DNA of 64,000 bases. Origin: Marinilongibacter aquaticus. GTDB lineage: Bacteria; Bacteroidota; Bacteroidia; Cytophagales; Spirosomataceae. The notes beneath the pieces were generated by a model. That model was not told where the DNA came from, did not search any database, and saw nothing but the letters and a program-made list of their open reading frames with translations. A program made the translations under genes and the position numbers. Every line of letters begins with the position of its first letter. Position 1 is the stretch's first letter. Positions 1 through 8,288 of the stretch are shown piece by piece. Location of the stretch: the NCBI RefSeq assembly GCF_020149935.1, contig NZ_CP083757.1, positions 4,427,501-4,491,500 of the forward strand, written 5' to 3'.

Positions 1-2
1 TG

Positions 3-563
3 GGCGTGAACAACGGTTTGGATAGCAAGGACGACAACAACAAGCCGAAAGGTTTGGCTGCTCAGGTATACTTGGCACCAGTTGACGGTTGGGATCTTTA
101 CTTGAACTACTACGGTACAAACGAAGGAACAAAAGACGATCCTTTCACGTACACTTGGTTTGATATTACCACTACTTACCAAGCGACAGACAATTTCTTG
201 ATCGGATTGAACGCCGTACCTTATGGTGGATTGAAAACTGGTGGCGACACTAAATCTTGGTGGGGTGCCGCTTTGTACTTGGATGCGTCTTTGACCGAAA
301 AATTCGGTTTGGGTCTACGTGCTGAGCATTTCGACAACTCAAACGGAGGTATCTACCTCATCGACACCAATGGCGACGGTACTGCTGTAACTTCTTTGAC
401 ATTGACAGGAAGCGTAGACATTACTAAAAACTTGATTTTCAAGCCTGAAGTACGCTTCGATACGTACTCGCCAACTTCTGGATACCAATTGATGGATTCG
501 GATGGCTTGTACAACAAAAACAATCAAACAACTGTGGGAGCCGCAATGATCTTCCACTTCTAA
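3..563 (+). CDS. Outer-membrane beta-barrel porin, C-terminal part (5' end outside window)
   Basis: The reading frame is open from the first complete codon, so the gene starts before the window and only the last ~186 residues are seen. The protein shows alternating aromatic and polar residues typical of transmembrane beta-strands (WDLYLNYYG, SWWGAALYLDASL, KFGLGLRAEHFD) and ends in Phe (MIFHF), the usual outer-membrane insertion signal. The pattern resembles the BBP2/OmpL-like porin family common in Bacteroidota; the substrate cannot be told. A GTG at position 6 could be read as a start, but the frame continues upstream and a barrel needs more strands. A strong terminator follows. Confidence 0.7.
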   Translation, partial: GVNNGLDSKDDNNKPKGLAAQVYLAPVDGWDLYLNYYGTNEGTKDDPFTYTWFDITTTYQATDNFLIGLNAVPYGGLKTGGDTKSWWGAALYLDASLTEKFGLGLRAEHFDNSNGGIYLIDTNGDGTAVTSLTLTGSVDITKNLIFKPEVRFDTYSPTSGYQLMDSDGLYNKNNQTTVGAAMIFHF

Positions 564-595
564 TTCTAAAAATCAGCAAACTAAAAACAAACTGT

Positions 596-633
596 AGCCC
601 GGGCTGTGCTTTGCATGGTTCGGGCTTATTTTG
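596..633 (+). terminator. Rho-independent terminator of the porin gene
   Basis: Six-base outer arms AGCCCG (596-601) and CGGGCT (621-626) pair, and the interior extends the stem through G-U and Watson-Crick pairs around a TTT loop. A T-rich stretch (TATTTTG) follows. It lies about 33 bases after the porin stop codon. Confidence 0.7.
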
Positions 634-671
634 TTTAGGCTCAAATATTAGGCATAGCGTTTGCCCTTTCT

Positions 672-679
672 TACCTTTG
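672..679 (+). promoter_or_regulatory. Bacteroidota -7 box upstream of mgtE
   Basis: TACCTTTG matches the Bacteroidota sigma-A -7 consensus TAnnTTTG, 24 bases before the mgtE ATG and after the porin terminator. No good -33 TTG is found at the usual 19-base spacing, so the call rests on the -7 box and the position. Confidence 0.4.
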
Positions 680-703
680 GGGCAATAATTTCGGCACGGA
701 GAA

Positions 704-2053
704 ATGGCAAATTTTGAATTAACCAAAGAATTTCTCGAAGAACTGGTTCTGGCGATAGACAACAAGGATTTGGCCTTTTTGAAAGAGCATGTGGCCGAAT
801 TGTACCCTGCGGATATCGCCAATATTCTTTACGAGCTCGATGGGCCGCACGCCCATTATTTATTCAAGACATTGGATACGGAATCGGGAGCCGATGTGCT
901 CTCCAGTATTGATTCCGAGGATCGTAACCGTTTCATCGAAGAGCAGTTTTCGGAAGAAGAAATTGCTTTGTACGTCGATCATTTCGACTCGGATGATGCG
1001 GTGGATTTGCTGAATGAACAGGATATCGAGGTACGGGAGAAGGTTATTGCCTTGCTCGAAGACCGTGAACAAGCCCGATTCATTCTCGATTTGCTGCACT
1101 ATCCCGAAGATGTGGCGGGTGGTTTGATGCAGAAAGAGCTCGTCAAAGTGTTCGAGGACCAGACCGTGAGCGAGTGCGTGGAACAAATTCGCGAACAGGC
1201 CGAAGCGGTAGATAAGGTCTACGCCGTTTATGTGGTGGATGAAAACAATGTACTCAAAGGCATTGTGTCTTTGAAGGAAATTGTGCTTGCCCGGAAGAAT
1301 ACCAAGATCGGAAATTTGGTGCAGAAGGATATTGTGTGGGTAGAAACGACAATGCCTGGGGAAGAGGTGGCGGAGGTGATGCAGCGTTACGATTTGGAAG
1401 CCGTGCCTGTGGTGAACACCATGCAAAGATTGCTGGGCAGGATTACTATCGATGACGTCGTCGATTTCATCACCGAAAGGGCCGAGGAGGATTTCCAGGC
1501 CATTACCGGTATCACGGGTGAGGCCGAAGAGGACGATACTGTTTGGGAATTGGCCAAAAGCCGTTTGCCTTGGCTCGTCGTAGGCGTTTTCGGTAGCTTA
1601 TTGGCAGCCACAGTGATTAAGGGTTTCGAAGCACAATTGGCCAAAGTGACGGCCTTGGCACTTTTTATCCCGATTATGGGTTCGACGGGCGGAAATGTAG
1701 GCATTCAAACCTCGTCTTTGATCGTACAGAGTTTGGCCGAAAAAACTTCTCTGAGCTTGAGTTTAGTCGAACGTTTGCTGAAAGTGGCCAAAGTGGCTTT
1801 GGTAAATGGAATAGTTATTGGGGCCTTGGCGGGCGGTTATGTCTTTTTGATCGGTGAACCCGAGCTTTTTTGGGTCGTTTGTTTGGCCCTGTTGTCGGTG
1901 GTTTTTCTTTCTTCTTTTATGGGAACCGTCACGCCGCTTTTATTGGATAAATTGGGGGTGAATCCGGCAGTGGCTTCCGGCCCTTTTATAACTACTGCCA
2001 ATGATCTTGTAGGGATCGGGACGTATTTCCTGATTGCCAATTTACTTTTATAA
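704..2053 (+). CDS. mgtE: Magnesium transporter MgtE
   Basis: Inner-membrane Mg2+ channel/transporter, homodimeric in the family and gated by cytosolic Mg2+. The 449 residues have the standard order: an acidic MgtE N domain (about 1-130, rich in DxxDA and EE motifs), a CBS-domain pair (about 135-255), a connecting helix, and five C-terminal membrane segments (about 285-449) including the conserved LFIPIMGSTGGNVGIQ stretch that lines the pore region. The length is usual for MgtE. The ATG is preceded by a -7 box and follows the porin terminator, so it is probably its own transcription unit, possibly running into dtd 54 bases downstream. Confidence 0.95.
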   Translation: MANFELTKEFLEELVLAIDNKDLAFLKEHVAELYPADIANILYELDGPHAHYLFKTLDTESGADVLSSIDSEDRNRFIEEQFSEEEIALYVDHFDSDDAVDLLNEQDIEVREKVIALLEDREQARFILDLLHYPEDVAGGLMQKELVKVFEDQTVSECVEQIREQAEAVDKVYAVYVVDENNVLKGIVSLKEIVLARKNTKIGNLVQKDIVWVETTMPGEEVAEVMQRYDLEAVPVVNTMQRLLGRITIDDVVDFITERAEEDFQAITGITGEAEEDDTVWELAKSRLPWLVVGVFGSLLAATVIKGFEAQLAKVTALALFIPIMGSTGGNVGIQTSSLIVQSLAEKTSLSLSLVERLLKVAKVALVNGIVIGALAGGYVFLIGEPELFWVVCLALLSVVFLSSFMGTVTPLLLDKLGVNPAVASGPFITTANDLVGIGTYFLIANLLL

Positions 2054-2107
2054 TCGTCAATGAAATTTGTCTTTTATCGACAAGTTTCTGTTCTTTTTCT
2101 GATAAAT

Positions 2108-2560
2108 ATGATAGCAGTTTTGCAAAGGGTTTCCGAAGCCTCGGTACGTATAGATGGACGGGTGCAGGGTGAAATCAAACAGGGATTTTTGGTCTTGCTC
2201 GGTGTGGCACAGGACGACGACGAGTCGGATTTGGAATGGATCTGCAAAAAAACAGTGGGCATGCGGGTATTCTCTGACGAAGAGGGGAAAATGAATTTGA
2301 ATATTGAACAAGTGAATGGGAATGTGCTGTTGGTGAGCCAATTTACTTTGCAAGCCTCTACGAAAAAGGGCAACCGGCCTTCTTTTATTGAAGCCGCAAA
2401 ACCCGAGTTGGCGAATGCACTTTACACGCAGGCCATTCAAGAATTGAGCGAGCAGTTGGGCAAAAAAGTTGAAACGGGTGTTTTTGGTGCCGACATGAAG
2501 ATTTCTTTGATCAATGACGGCCCTGTGACAATAATTCTGGATTCGAAAAACAAGAAGTAG
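2108..2560 (+). CDS. dtd: D-aminoacyl-tRNA deacylase
   Basis: Removes D-amino acids (and misattached glycine) from tRNA in the cytoplasm. The 150-residue protein begins [13 protein letters not shown], the standard DTD N-terminus; an in-frame ATG 48 bases earlier would add a non-homologous segment and is rejected. It carries both family signatures: the SQFTL motif (about residue 78) and the Gly-cisPro GPVT motif near the C-terminus (NDGPVTI), which together form the chiral-proofreading site. It lies 54 bases after mgtE on the same strand and ends in a strong terminator. Confidence 0.95.
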   Translation: MIAVLQRVSEASVRIDGRVQGEIKQGFLVLLGVAQDDDESDLEWICKKTVGMRVFSDEEGKMNLNIEQVNGNVLLVSQFTLQASTKKGNRPSFIEAAKPELANALYTQAIQELSEQLGKKVETGVFGADMKISLINDGPVTIILDSKNKK

Positions 2561-2575
2561 AAAAGGATATAATGA

Positions 2576-2607
2576 AGAGAGCCGCTTTTTCAAAGCGGCT
2601 CTCTTTT
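2576..2607. terminator. Bidirectional terminator between dtd and the rhodanese gene
   Basis: A perfect 13-base-pair stem (2576-2588 with 2592-2604) closes a three-base loop and is followed by a short T run. It sits between two convergent genes, 15 bases after the dtd stop and 23 bases beyond the rhodanese stop, so it can end both transcripts. Confidence 0.85.
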
Positions 2608-2626
2608 GTGGCGAAGTATAGAAGAA

Positions 2627-2935
2627 TTAGGCCTCCATTTCACGGTAAGCCATTATGCCGCCCAATACATTGTGCACCTTATTGAAGCCCTGGGCTTCAA
2701 GGTATTGCTTGGCCCGGCCGCTACGTGCCCCACTGCGGCAATGGATGTAAATGTCCTCGTCTTCCAGGCCGTCGAAGGCATCCAGATTGTGAGGCAAGTC
2801 GCCTAGGGGAATCAACGTGGCACCTAAATTGTCTTCTTCGTATTCGTCGGGGTTCCGTACGTCGAAAAAATGTATGGCCTTGCCGCTGTCCAACAATGCT
2901 TTCAATTCTTCTACTTCAATGTCCTGATTTTCCAT
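2627..2935 (-). CDS. Single-domain rhodanese-like protein
   Basis: A 102-residue stand-alone rhodanese fold with no signal peptide, so cytoplasmic. The active-site loop HCRSGARSGRA carries the catalytic Cys66, which in the family holds a persulfide for sulfur transfer. The DVRNPDEYEEDNL stretch near residue 25 is the conserved CH2A-type rhodanese motif, and the protein ends with the usual GGIMAY segment. The acceptor is unknown; such proteins take part in sulfur relay, cyanide detoxification or redox roles. It is the last gene of a minus-strand run with the PASTA protein and ribE upstream, spaced by about 70 bases each. Confidence 0.9.
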   Translation of the reverse strand: MENQDIEVEELKALLDSGKAIHFFDVRNPDEYEEDNLGATLIPLGDLPHNLDAFDGLEDEDIYIHCRSGARSGRAKQYLEAQGFNKVHNVLGGIMAYREMEA

Positions 2936-3001
2936 GTTACTATATATGTTGTTGAATGATTGGTACTTTTAGTGCTTTCGAAATAAGAGAGAGCCTGCCC
3001 C

Positions 3002-3757
3002 TTAATTGCCCGAAACCCAAATGCTTATTTCTTCGCCTACGCGAATGGAACTACCCACATCGGGCCGCTGACGCACCACGGTGCCCGCGGGCATATTGCT
3101 CGAATTGTCTATCAGTACATTTCCTAGATTCAACGAAGAGCCCGCTACTGTTAGTTCCGCTTCTTCTTTGCTCATGCCCACCAAATCCGGCACATTCATG
3201 ATTGTATTGCCCAGTCCGTCTCCGGCGACTAGAACCAATTTCGATCCTTTCGGCACTGTTTTCGAGATGGGCACCTCTTGATTTTCGAATTTGATTTTGA
3301 GCACTGTGTTTTTTTCGATGGCGGGAATGTACTCCACTTGCTCCACCTGAAGGCCAACGCTCGAAAGCAAGTTTCTTGCCGAGTTCACCGACCTGCCCAC
3401 CACATCGGGAATGCTCACTTTGGGTACTTTATTGGTGATTATTGTGAGGAAAACCTTTCTGCCTTTTTTTACGGTGGCGTCTGGTTTTGGGTATTGAGAA
3501 TGCACGCTCAGTGGTTCCAATCCGGCCACAAAGGTCGAGTCGCTTACTTCATAGCTAAGGCCACGGGAGTCGAGTGCATCTTCGGCGGCTTCGATACTCA
3601 AGCCTTTCAGGTCAGGTACTTTTAGGGTTTCGTCGTGATTGGTGGCCCAGGGCAAATACAGAAAGAAAAACACGAGCAAAAGGGCGAGTCCTGCGGTAAA
3701 CAAGATGCCGATGTGCACGAGCAGATCGGACTTTGTATTGGTGCTGAGTTTTGGCAT
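3002..3757 (-). CDS. Membrane-anchored protein with three PASTA domains, no kinase
   Basis: The 251 residues start with a short cytoplasmic stretch, one membrane helix (about 14-36) and then three consecutive PASTA repeats (about 45-110, 113-183, 188-251), each with the (I/V)PD(V/L)xG core (VPDLKG, IPDVVG, VPDLVG). PASTA domains bind muropeptides or the D-Ala-D-Ala part of peptidoglycan in Ser/Thr kinases and PBP2x. Here no kinase or transpeptidase domain is attached, so the protein is inferred to be a periplasmic cell-wall binding or scaffolding protein. Such PASTA-only proteins are widespread in Bacteroidota. Confidence 0.85.
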   Translation of the reverse strand: MPKLSTNTKSDLLVHIGILFTAGLALLLVFFFLYLPWATNHDETLKVPDLKGLSIEAAEDALDSRGLSYEVSDSTFVAGLEPLSVHSQYPKPDATVKKGRKVFLTIITNKVPKVSIPDVVGRSVNSARNLLSSVGLQVEQVEYIPAIEKNTVLKIKFENQEVPISKTVPKGSKLVLVAGDGLGNTIMNVPDLVGMSKEEAELTVAGSSLNLGNVLIDNSSNMPAGTVVRQRPDVGSSIRVGEEISIWVSGN

Positions 3758-3829
3758 AAGTGATTTAAAATCTCAAGGCAAAGTAATATTTTTTAAAGGC
3801 AATCCGCAAAGGTTAACAAGGAAATCGGC

Positions 3830-4423
3830 TTACTTAGTATGGGCCTGCATTATTTTTTGCATGTATTTCCCAATAATATCAAATTCCAAATTTACGCTTT
3901 GCCCAATTTCCAAGGCGTGAAGATTTGTATGTGCCCAAGTGTAGGGGATAATGGCCACGGAGAACCTATCCGCTTGCGAATTGACCACCGTCAGGCTTAT
4001 CCCGTTTACACATATCGAACCCTTTTCCACGGTCATGTGCCCGAGGTTGCTGTCATAGGAAAAGGTCAGAAGATAGCTTCCGTCAAAGTTTTCGATACTT
4101 TCCAGAAGGCCAATTTGGTCCACATGCCCTTGTACGATATGTCCGTCGAAGCGGCCATTGGCAGGCATGCAACGTTCTAAATTTATCGTGGCTCCGATTT
4201 CCACTTTGTCCAGGTTTGTCTTTTCGAGGGTTTCCAAAATGGCCGTCACTTCGTAGTTTTTGCCTTCTGCTTTTTCTACTGTGAGGCAAACGCCATTGTG
4301 CGAAACGCTTTGATCGATTTTCAGTTCGCTGGCCAAGGGCGATTCCAATTTGAAAGTTTTGTTCGTGCCCTTTTTTACGATATCCAGCACTTGGGCTTGG
4401 CTTTCTACAATTCCTGTAAACAT
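3830..4423 (-). CDS. ribE: Riboflavin synthase, alpha subunit
   Basis: Catalyses dismutation of two 6,7-dimethyl-8-ribityllumazine molecules into riboflavin, the last step of the pathway; works as a homotrimer in the cytoplasm. The start at the second in-frame ATG gives MFTGIVES, the invariant N-terminus of the family; six extra codons upstream are rejected. The 197 residues contain two homologous lumazine-binding barrels (about 1-95 and 96-190), with the matching motifs HNGVCLTVE and VNGISLTVV marking the repeat. No other rib gene is nearby, and the 5' region is too short for an FMN riboswitch. Confidence 0.95.
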   Translation of the reverse strand: MFTGIVESQAQVLDIVKKGTNKTFKLESPLASELKIDQSVSHNGVCLTVEKAEGKNYEVTAILETLEKTNLDKVEIGATINLERCMPANGRFDGHIVQGHVDQIGLLESIENFDGSYLLTFSYDSNLGHMTVEKGSICVNGISLTVVNSQADRFSVAIIPYTWAHTNLHALEIGQSVNLEFDIIGKYMQKIMQAHTK

Positions 4424-4490
4424 ATGTCTTCTTAAATTCATCGCAATTTACAAGCTATAATGATTAATTTCGCCGAAAAGTTTAGCGGAT

Positions 4491-5087
4491 ATGTTCAAAA
4501 GCAAAGCATTCAAATGGGGTATCGCTCTGGTATTTCTTGTAGCGGCCATCTATTCATTGACCATGAACCAAGGTTCTTTTGCCGATCGTGTGGCGGCCGA
4601 AAGAGAAAAATACCTGAGCAACTTGGAATCGATGGAAAATTCGCCGATTGCCAAAATCGAGAATTTTGAGGATTTTAATTATTATCCCGCAGATGAAAAA
4701 TACGTGATCAATGCCGATTTTGAAGAAGTGATTTCGGATGAAACCTTTGCCATGATGATGACCGACGGAAGCCGGGAAGAGATTGCGACCGCAGGTACGG
4801 CCACATTCGAATTGAATGGCGAGCCGCAGAAAGTCACGCTTTTCGACGAGGGGGAAACCTTGCTCCTGCCTTTTCGCGACCAAAGCAATGGAAAGGAGAC
4901 CTATGGCGGGGGGCGTTATATCAATATCAAAAAGACGAACAACAACCGCGTGACGATCGATTTCAATGAAGCCCACAATTTTTATTGCGTGTACAATGAA
5001 CTGTTCGTGTGCCCTGTGCCGCCCCAATCGAATACGCTGACTGTAGCTGTGGAAGCGGGAGAAAAGGTATTGAAGAAAATTAATTAG
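4491..5087 (+). CDS. DUF1684 family protein with N-terminal signal anchor
   Basis: A 198-residue protein with an N-terminal hydrophobic segment (residues 8-25) followed by an exported domain. The C-terminal half has the DUF1684 pattern: a GGGRYINI turn, then TIDFNEAHNFYCVYNE and CPVPP, ending in an AGEK motif. The family has no proven activity; members are usually periplasmic or lipoproteins and are also found in actinobacteria. The stop overlaps by 8 bases the stop of the convergent large secreted protein, without a visible terminator between them. Confidence 0.75.
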   Translation: MFKSKAFKWGIALVFLVAAIYSLTMNQGSFADRVAAEREKYLSNLESMENSPIAKIENFEDFNYYPADEKYVINADFEEVISDETFAMMMTDGSREEIATAGTATFELNGEPQKVTLFDEGETLLLPFRDQSNGKETYGGGRYINIKKTNNNRVTIDFNEAHNFYCVYNELFVCPVPPQSNTLTVAVEAGEKVLKKIN

Positions 5088-7521
5088 AACAGCTTGGTAG
5101 TACTAATGCTGCAAAGCTGCTTCCCGCATCAATTTTGAATCCTGGCTCTAAGGATATACTTTTTGCAGCAGTATATCCACTAAATGAACCCGTGGAATTA
5201 TATTGAGTGCTTGTAATTTGATTGCCTCTATGTGTATGTTCTGGACTGGCTTGACCGCTTAAGGTGAGATTGTCGTTAAATTGTGTAACAGAAATATTTA
5301 TATTGGTGGCAATGGATTCACAGTCATTCACGATGCATTTTGCAAAATAGGTTGTGTTGGCCGTAGGTGTGATTATTCTAGTGCTTCCAATATGCTCATT
5401 GTCCCACTTTATATTACCACTGCACTCTGAACCGAATATTTGAACAGTTTCACCCAGGCAAACTAAAGGGTCGCTAGCTAATAGGGATGGAGGGCTGGGT
5501 TTGGGCGTGATTTCAATTCGGATCTTAGTGGTATCCGATATGCAGACAGGGACTAGTTGAGAAAAGTATTGTGGTCCTTGTACCGAATAGTATTTGTTCG
5601 GTTCACTTTCGAGCGTATAGAACTGCCTCTTCATGGAGTAGTTGAAGGCTCCAAATGTTTTGCTTTCGTTTAATATTTCCTGTCTTGGATCGCTGGGGTT
5701 GCCGTAATTTTGATACCCGTCAATCCATTTTGGATTACTATCCGAAAATATTTGAATTGTGTCGCCAATACAAATGACGTTTTTTTCTGTAGAAAGTATC
5801 GGTGCGATGGGATTTAGTGCAACATCTTCAGCTACATTTTTAGATAGGCTTTCTACCGTGCATTCAAATTGCTGAATCTGAATTTTGTATACACCTGGTC
5901 CATAATAATATCCCAAAAGAGAACTGTCCGTTTCTGTTTCATCTTTAAACCATTTGAATTTAAAATCGCCAAATGAAGGATAAACTTCTTCAGTGTATGG
6001 AGAAAACGGAGAGGGGGAATACATGTATAAATTTGGTGCAGTACCTCTAAGCCGGGCAAAAACGGGAATAGGTTCTTGACCTATATTTTTACAATAGGAA
6101 TCTTCAAACGGATTCGGTGCCTGATAATTACAGCGATCGTTATCTGGAAGGATTCGTGCTAGTATTTTTAATGCCCCGTCGGAAATGAACCAAATGCTAT
6201 TGTCTGACATGACCTTCCAATGTCTGCAAAGCTTGGGGTAGTTCCAGATAATATCCCCTATAGGACTAATTTTTGTTAGAGAACTTCCAACTTGAAGAAG
6301 TAGGTCTTCGCCGACGTCTTCGGCTGTTATTATCATTGGTATACTTTCGGGGTATGTTGAATCAAAAAGAAGGTGCCCAGAATTGTCAATTACCTTTACC
6401 TTGACTTGAGAACTATTTTGCAACTCTTCACTAAGAACAAAATAAGTCCCGGTAAAGCTTATTTTATCATAGTTGGGAATGCTAAATGAATGGATAACTG
6501 AGTTCGTAGAGTTCATTAGTGATAAGGAATCTTTGAAGGCTAGGTAATAAGAATAACCATTTTTTGCATCGAGTACTTTTGATTCCTCTAAGGAAAGTGT
6601 AACGGATTCATAGTTCGTCAAGTTAAGGGATTCGGTTTGGCCGGTTTTATTATAAATTAACTGATTCCCAACAATTAATCCTTCGTTAATAGAGGTAGGA
6701 ACGGCTACGTAACTACTGAAAGAAGGGTTGAAAACATATATGTTAGCTATACCGAAAAGAGCCAATCGGTTGCCGTCGAATGAGTAATTAACTATTTCTT
6801 CGTTAAATTGATTCAGGTTAATTAAGCTTCCATTGTAATCTAATACTTGCATTGTTAAACTTTGATCGCTTTGCTTTATTAAAGCAATCCTATTGGAAGA
6901 AGCGAATACATCAGTGAATTTAAAATCAAGGCTTTTTTTGCTCGTTGGGCTTAAGTTATCGTCGAAGATAAAGAGGGAATCTCTATCTGGGTCGCCGAAA
7001 CCTTGAAAGACGTAGTAGTTATTTGAAAGCTTTAATACTTTAAATCGATTTATTTCAGTTGCTGGGTATCGCACTCCATTTCCATCGTCAATTAATCCAA
7101 AATTGTGAGAGAAAGTGGCTAAAGTATCATCATCAACAACTTTGACTAGGTTCATTTGGTGGGGAGGCAAATAGTCTGGGTAAGATAGGATGTAATCCAA
7201 AGAATTGATTATCCATTCATTTCCAAATGAGAAGGTTTGGTCACTATAAGAATGGTAGGCAATGTGTCCAGACTGATGTTTGGCTCCAAGATAAAATAAC
7301 TGATCTAGAGTAGGGCCAGGGTAGGTGGTGTTGACCTTAATTTGGGGTGTTGCATATAAAGCGGTGTCCTTAAAACTAAGACCGGAAGTGGAGGATGGAT
7401 CTATTAGAGCTGATGTAGCATAAAACTCGGGATTCAAAGACCTGGAGTTTTGTGAACGGCATATCGTATTAGACAGCAGGATAAGTAAGATACTTGGTGC
7501 GAATAGGTATTTATAAATCAT
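5080..7521 (-). CDS. Large secreted protein with Ig-like domains and PGF...Cys C-terminal domain
   Basis: Function not recognised. The 813 residues begin with a signal peptide (hydrophobic IYKYLFAPSILLILLSN). The first ~470 residues are repetitive beta-rich sequence that may fold as a propeller (repeated short hydrophobic strand/turn units). Two Ig/PKD-like segments follow, each opened by a VCxGxTVQIF-type motif (ICIGDTIQIF about 585; VCLGETVQIF about 690). The last ~65 residues form a compact domain with ISLEPGFKIDAGSSFAAL...C, like the '3-coathanger stack' C-terminal domain of Bacteroidota secreted proteins. Codon use is much more AT-rich than its neighbours, suggesting transfer or relaxed selection. 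It starts 22 bases after the Lrp-type gene on the same strand. Confidence 0.6.
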   Translation of the reverse strand: MIYKYLFAPSILLILLSNTICRSQNSRSLNPEFYATSALIDPSSTSGLSFKDTALYATPQIKVNTTYPGPTLDQLFYLGAKHQSGHIAYHSYSDQTFSFGNEWIINSLDYILSYPDYLPPHQMNLVKVVDDDTLATFSHNFGLIDDGNGVRYPATEINRFKVLKLSNNYYVFQGFGDPDRDSLFIFDDNLSPTSKKSLDFKFTDVFASSNRIALIKQSDQSLTMQVLDYNGSLINLNQFNEEIVNYSFDGNRLALFGIANIYVFNPSFSSYVAVPTSINEGLIVGNQLIYNKTGQTESLNLTNYESVTLSLEESKVLDAKNGYSYYLAFKDSLSLMNSTNSVIHSFSIPNYDKISFTGTYFVLSEELQNSSQVKVKVIDNSGHLLFDSTYPESIPMIITAEDVGEDLLLQVGSSLTKISPIGDIIWNYPKLCRHWKVMSDNSIWFISDGALKILARILPDNDRCNYQAPNPFEDSYCKNIGQEPIPVFARLRGTAPNLYMYSPSPFSPYTEEVYPSFGDFKFKWFKDETETDSSLLGYYYGPGVYKIQIQQFECTVESLSKNVAEDVALNPIAPILSTEKNVICIGDTIQIFSDSNPKWIDGYQNYGNPSDPRQEILNESKTFGAFNYSMKRQFYTLESEPNKYYSVQGPQYFSQLVPVCISDTTKIRIEITPKPSPPSLLASDPLVCLGETVQIFGSECSGNIKWDNEHIGSTRIITPTANTTYFAKCIVNDCESIATNINISVTQFNDNLTLSGQASPEHTHRGNQITSTQYNSTGSFSGYTAAKSISLEPGFKIDAGSSFAALVLPSCSN

Positions 7522-7543
7522 GGCTAATTGAGAACTTTTTTGC

Positions 7544-7996
7544 TCAAATCGGAATTTCCGTCGTGCTTTTCACTTCCGACATCACGAAATAACTGTTAAT
7601 CAAGGATACACCCGGAATGACCGAAAGTTTCATTTGGTGAAATTGGTGATATGTTTCCATATCGGGTACGATAATCTTTAAGAGGTAGTCGAAACTGCCC
7701 GACACAAAATGGCATTCTACCACTTCGGGTAACTTGCTGATGGCCTCGTCGAATTTGCTCGAAACTTCAATTGTTTGCTTAATCAAGGTCACTTGGCTGT
7801 ACACTGTCAGCGAGTTGCCCAGCTTTTGGCGATTGAGGATCGTCACGTATTTCGAAATGATCCCTTCCTTTTCCATACGTTTTACTCGATCAAACACAGG
7901 AGTCTGCGTTAAATTGATCTGATCGGCAATTTCTTTAAAAGTAAGTTGGGCGTTTTTCTGCAATAGGCGAAGAATCTTTTTGTCTGTATTGTCCAT
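7544..7996 (-). CDS. Lrp/AsnC family transcriptional regulator
   Basis: A 150-residue regulator with an N-terminal winged helix-turn-helix (about 3-60; MDNTDKKILRLLQKNAQLT is the classic opening) and a C-terminal RAM ligand-binding domain (about 70-145) containing the GSFDYLLKI motif. It is divergent from alanine dehydrogenase across a 292-base AT-rich spacer. Lrp-type regulators next to ald genes (as AldR in mycobacteria) control that gene in response to amino acids, so autoregulation and control of ald are inferred. The gene immediately downstream, 22 bases away, encodes the large secreted protein and may be co-transcribed. Confidence 0.93.
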   Translation of the reverse strand: MDNTDKKILRLLQKNAQLTFKEIADQINLTQTPVFDRVKRMEKEGIISKYVTILNRQKLGNSLTVYSQVTLIKQTIEVSSKFDEAISKLPEVVECHFVSGSFDYLLKIIVPDMETYHQFHQMKLSVIPGVSLINSYFVMSEVKSTTEIPI

Positions 7997-8231
7997 AATA
8001 GAGTGCGTTTAACGCCAAGGTTGTTTGTTAATTCCAATTTTTTGTAAAAATCGTAATATAAATAACTTTCGATTTTATGCTTTGAAGTTAGCGAGTCCAT
8101 TCCGCAACAGAAAAATCATCTTCAATTTAGAAGTAATTTTCTTCTTTTTCGAATATTAGTCTTTAAATGTACCGTCTGAGATAAAAATATTCCTAATTCT
8201 AAAGTTGTAAAAAAAAATATTTCGCCTATCG

Positions 8232-8239
8232 TATCTTTG
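8232..8239 (+). promoter_or_regulatory. -7 box of the ald promoter
   Basis: TATCTTTG matches the Bacteroidota -7 consensus TAnnTTTG, 49 bases before the ald ATG. The upstream 200 bases (7997-8231) are AT-rich and contain no gene; they probably hold the regulator's own promoter and binding sites, but no clear operator repeat was identified. Confidence 0.5.
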
Positions 8240-8288
8240 TATCGCAATTACACTTCATTATTTAAAACTAAATAAATCAATTTCGTTT

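Noticed and set aside
2066-2095. Possible hairpin TTGTC...GACAA between mgtE and dtd
   Set aside because: Five base pairs and poor loop; transcription may well continue into dtd.
4424-4490. Search for an FMN riboswitch before riboflavin synthase
   Set aside because: The spacer is only about 67 bases and lacks the conserved RFN helices.
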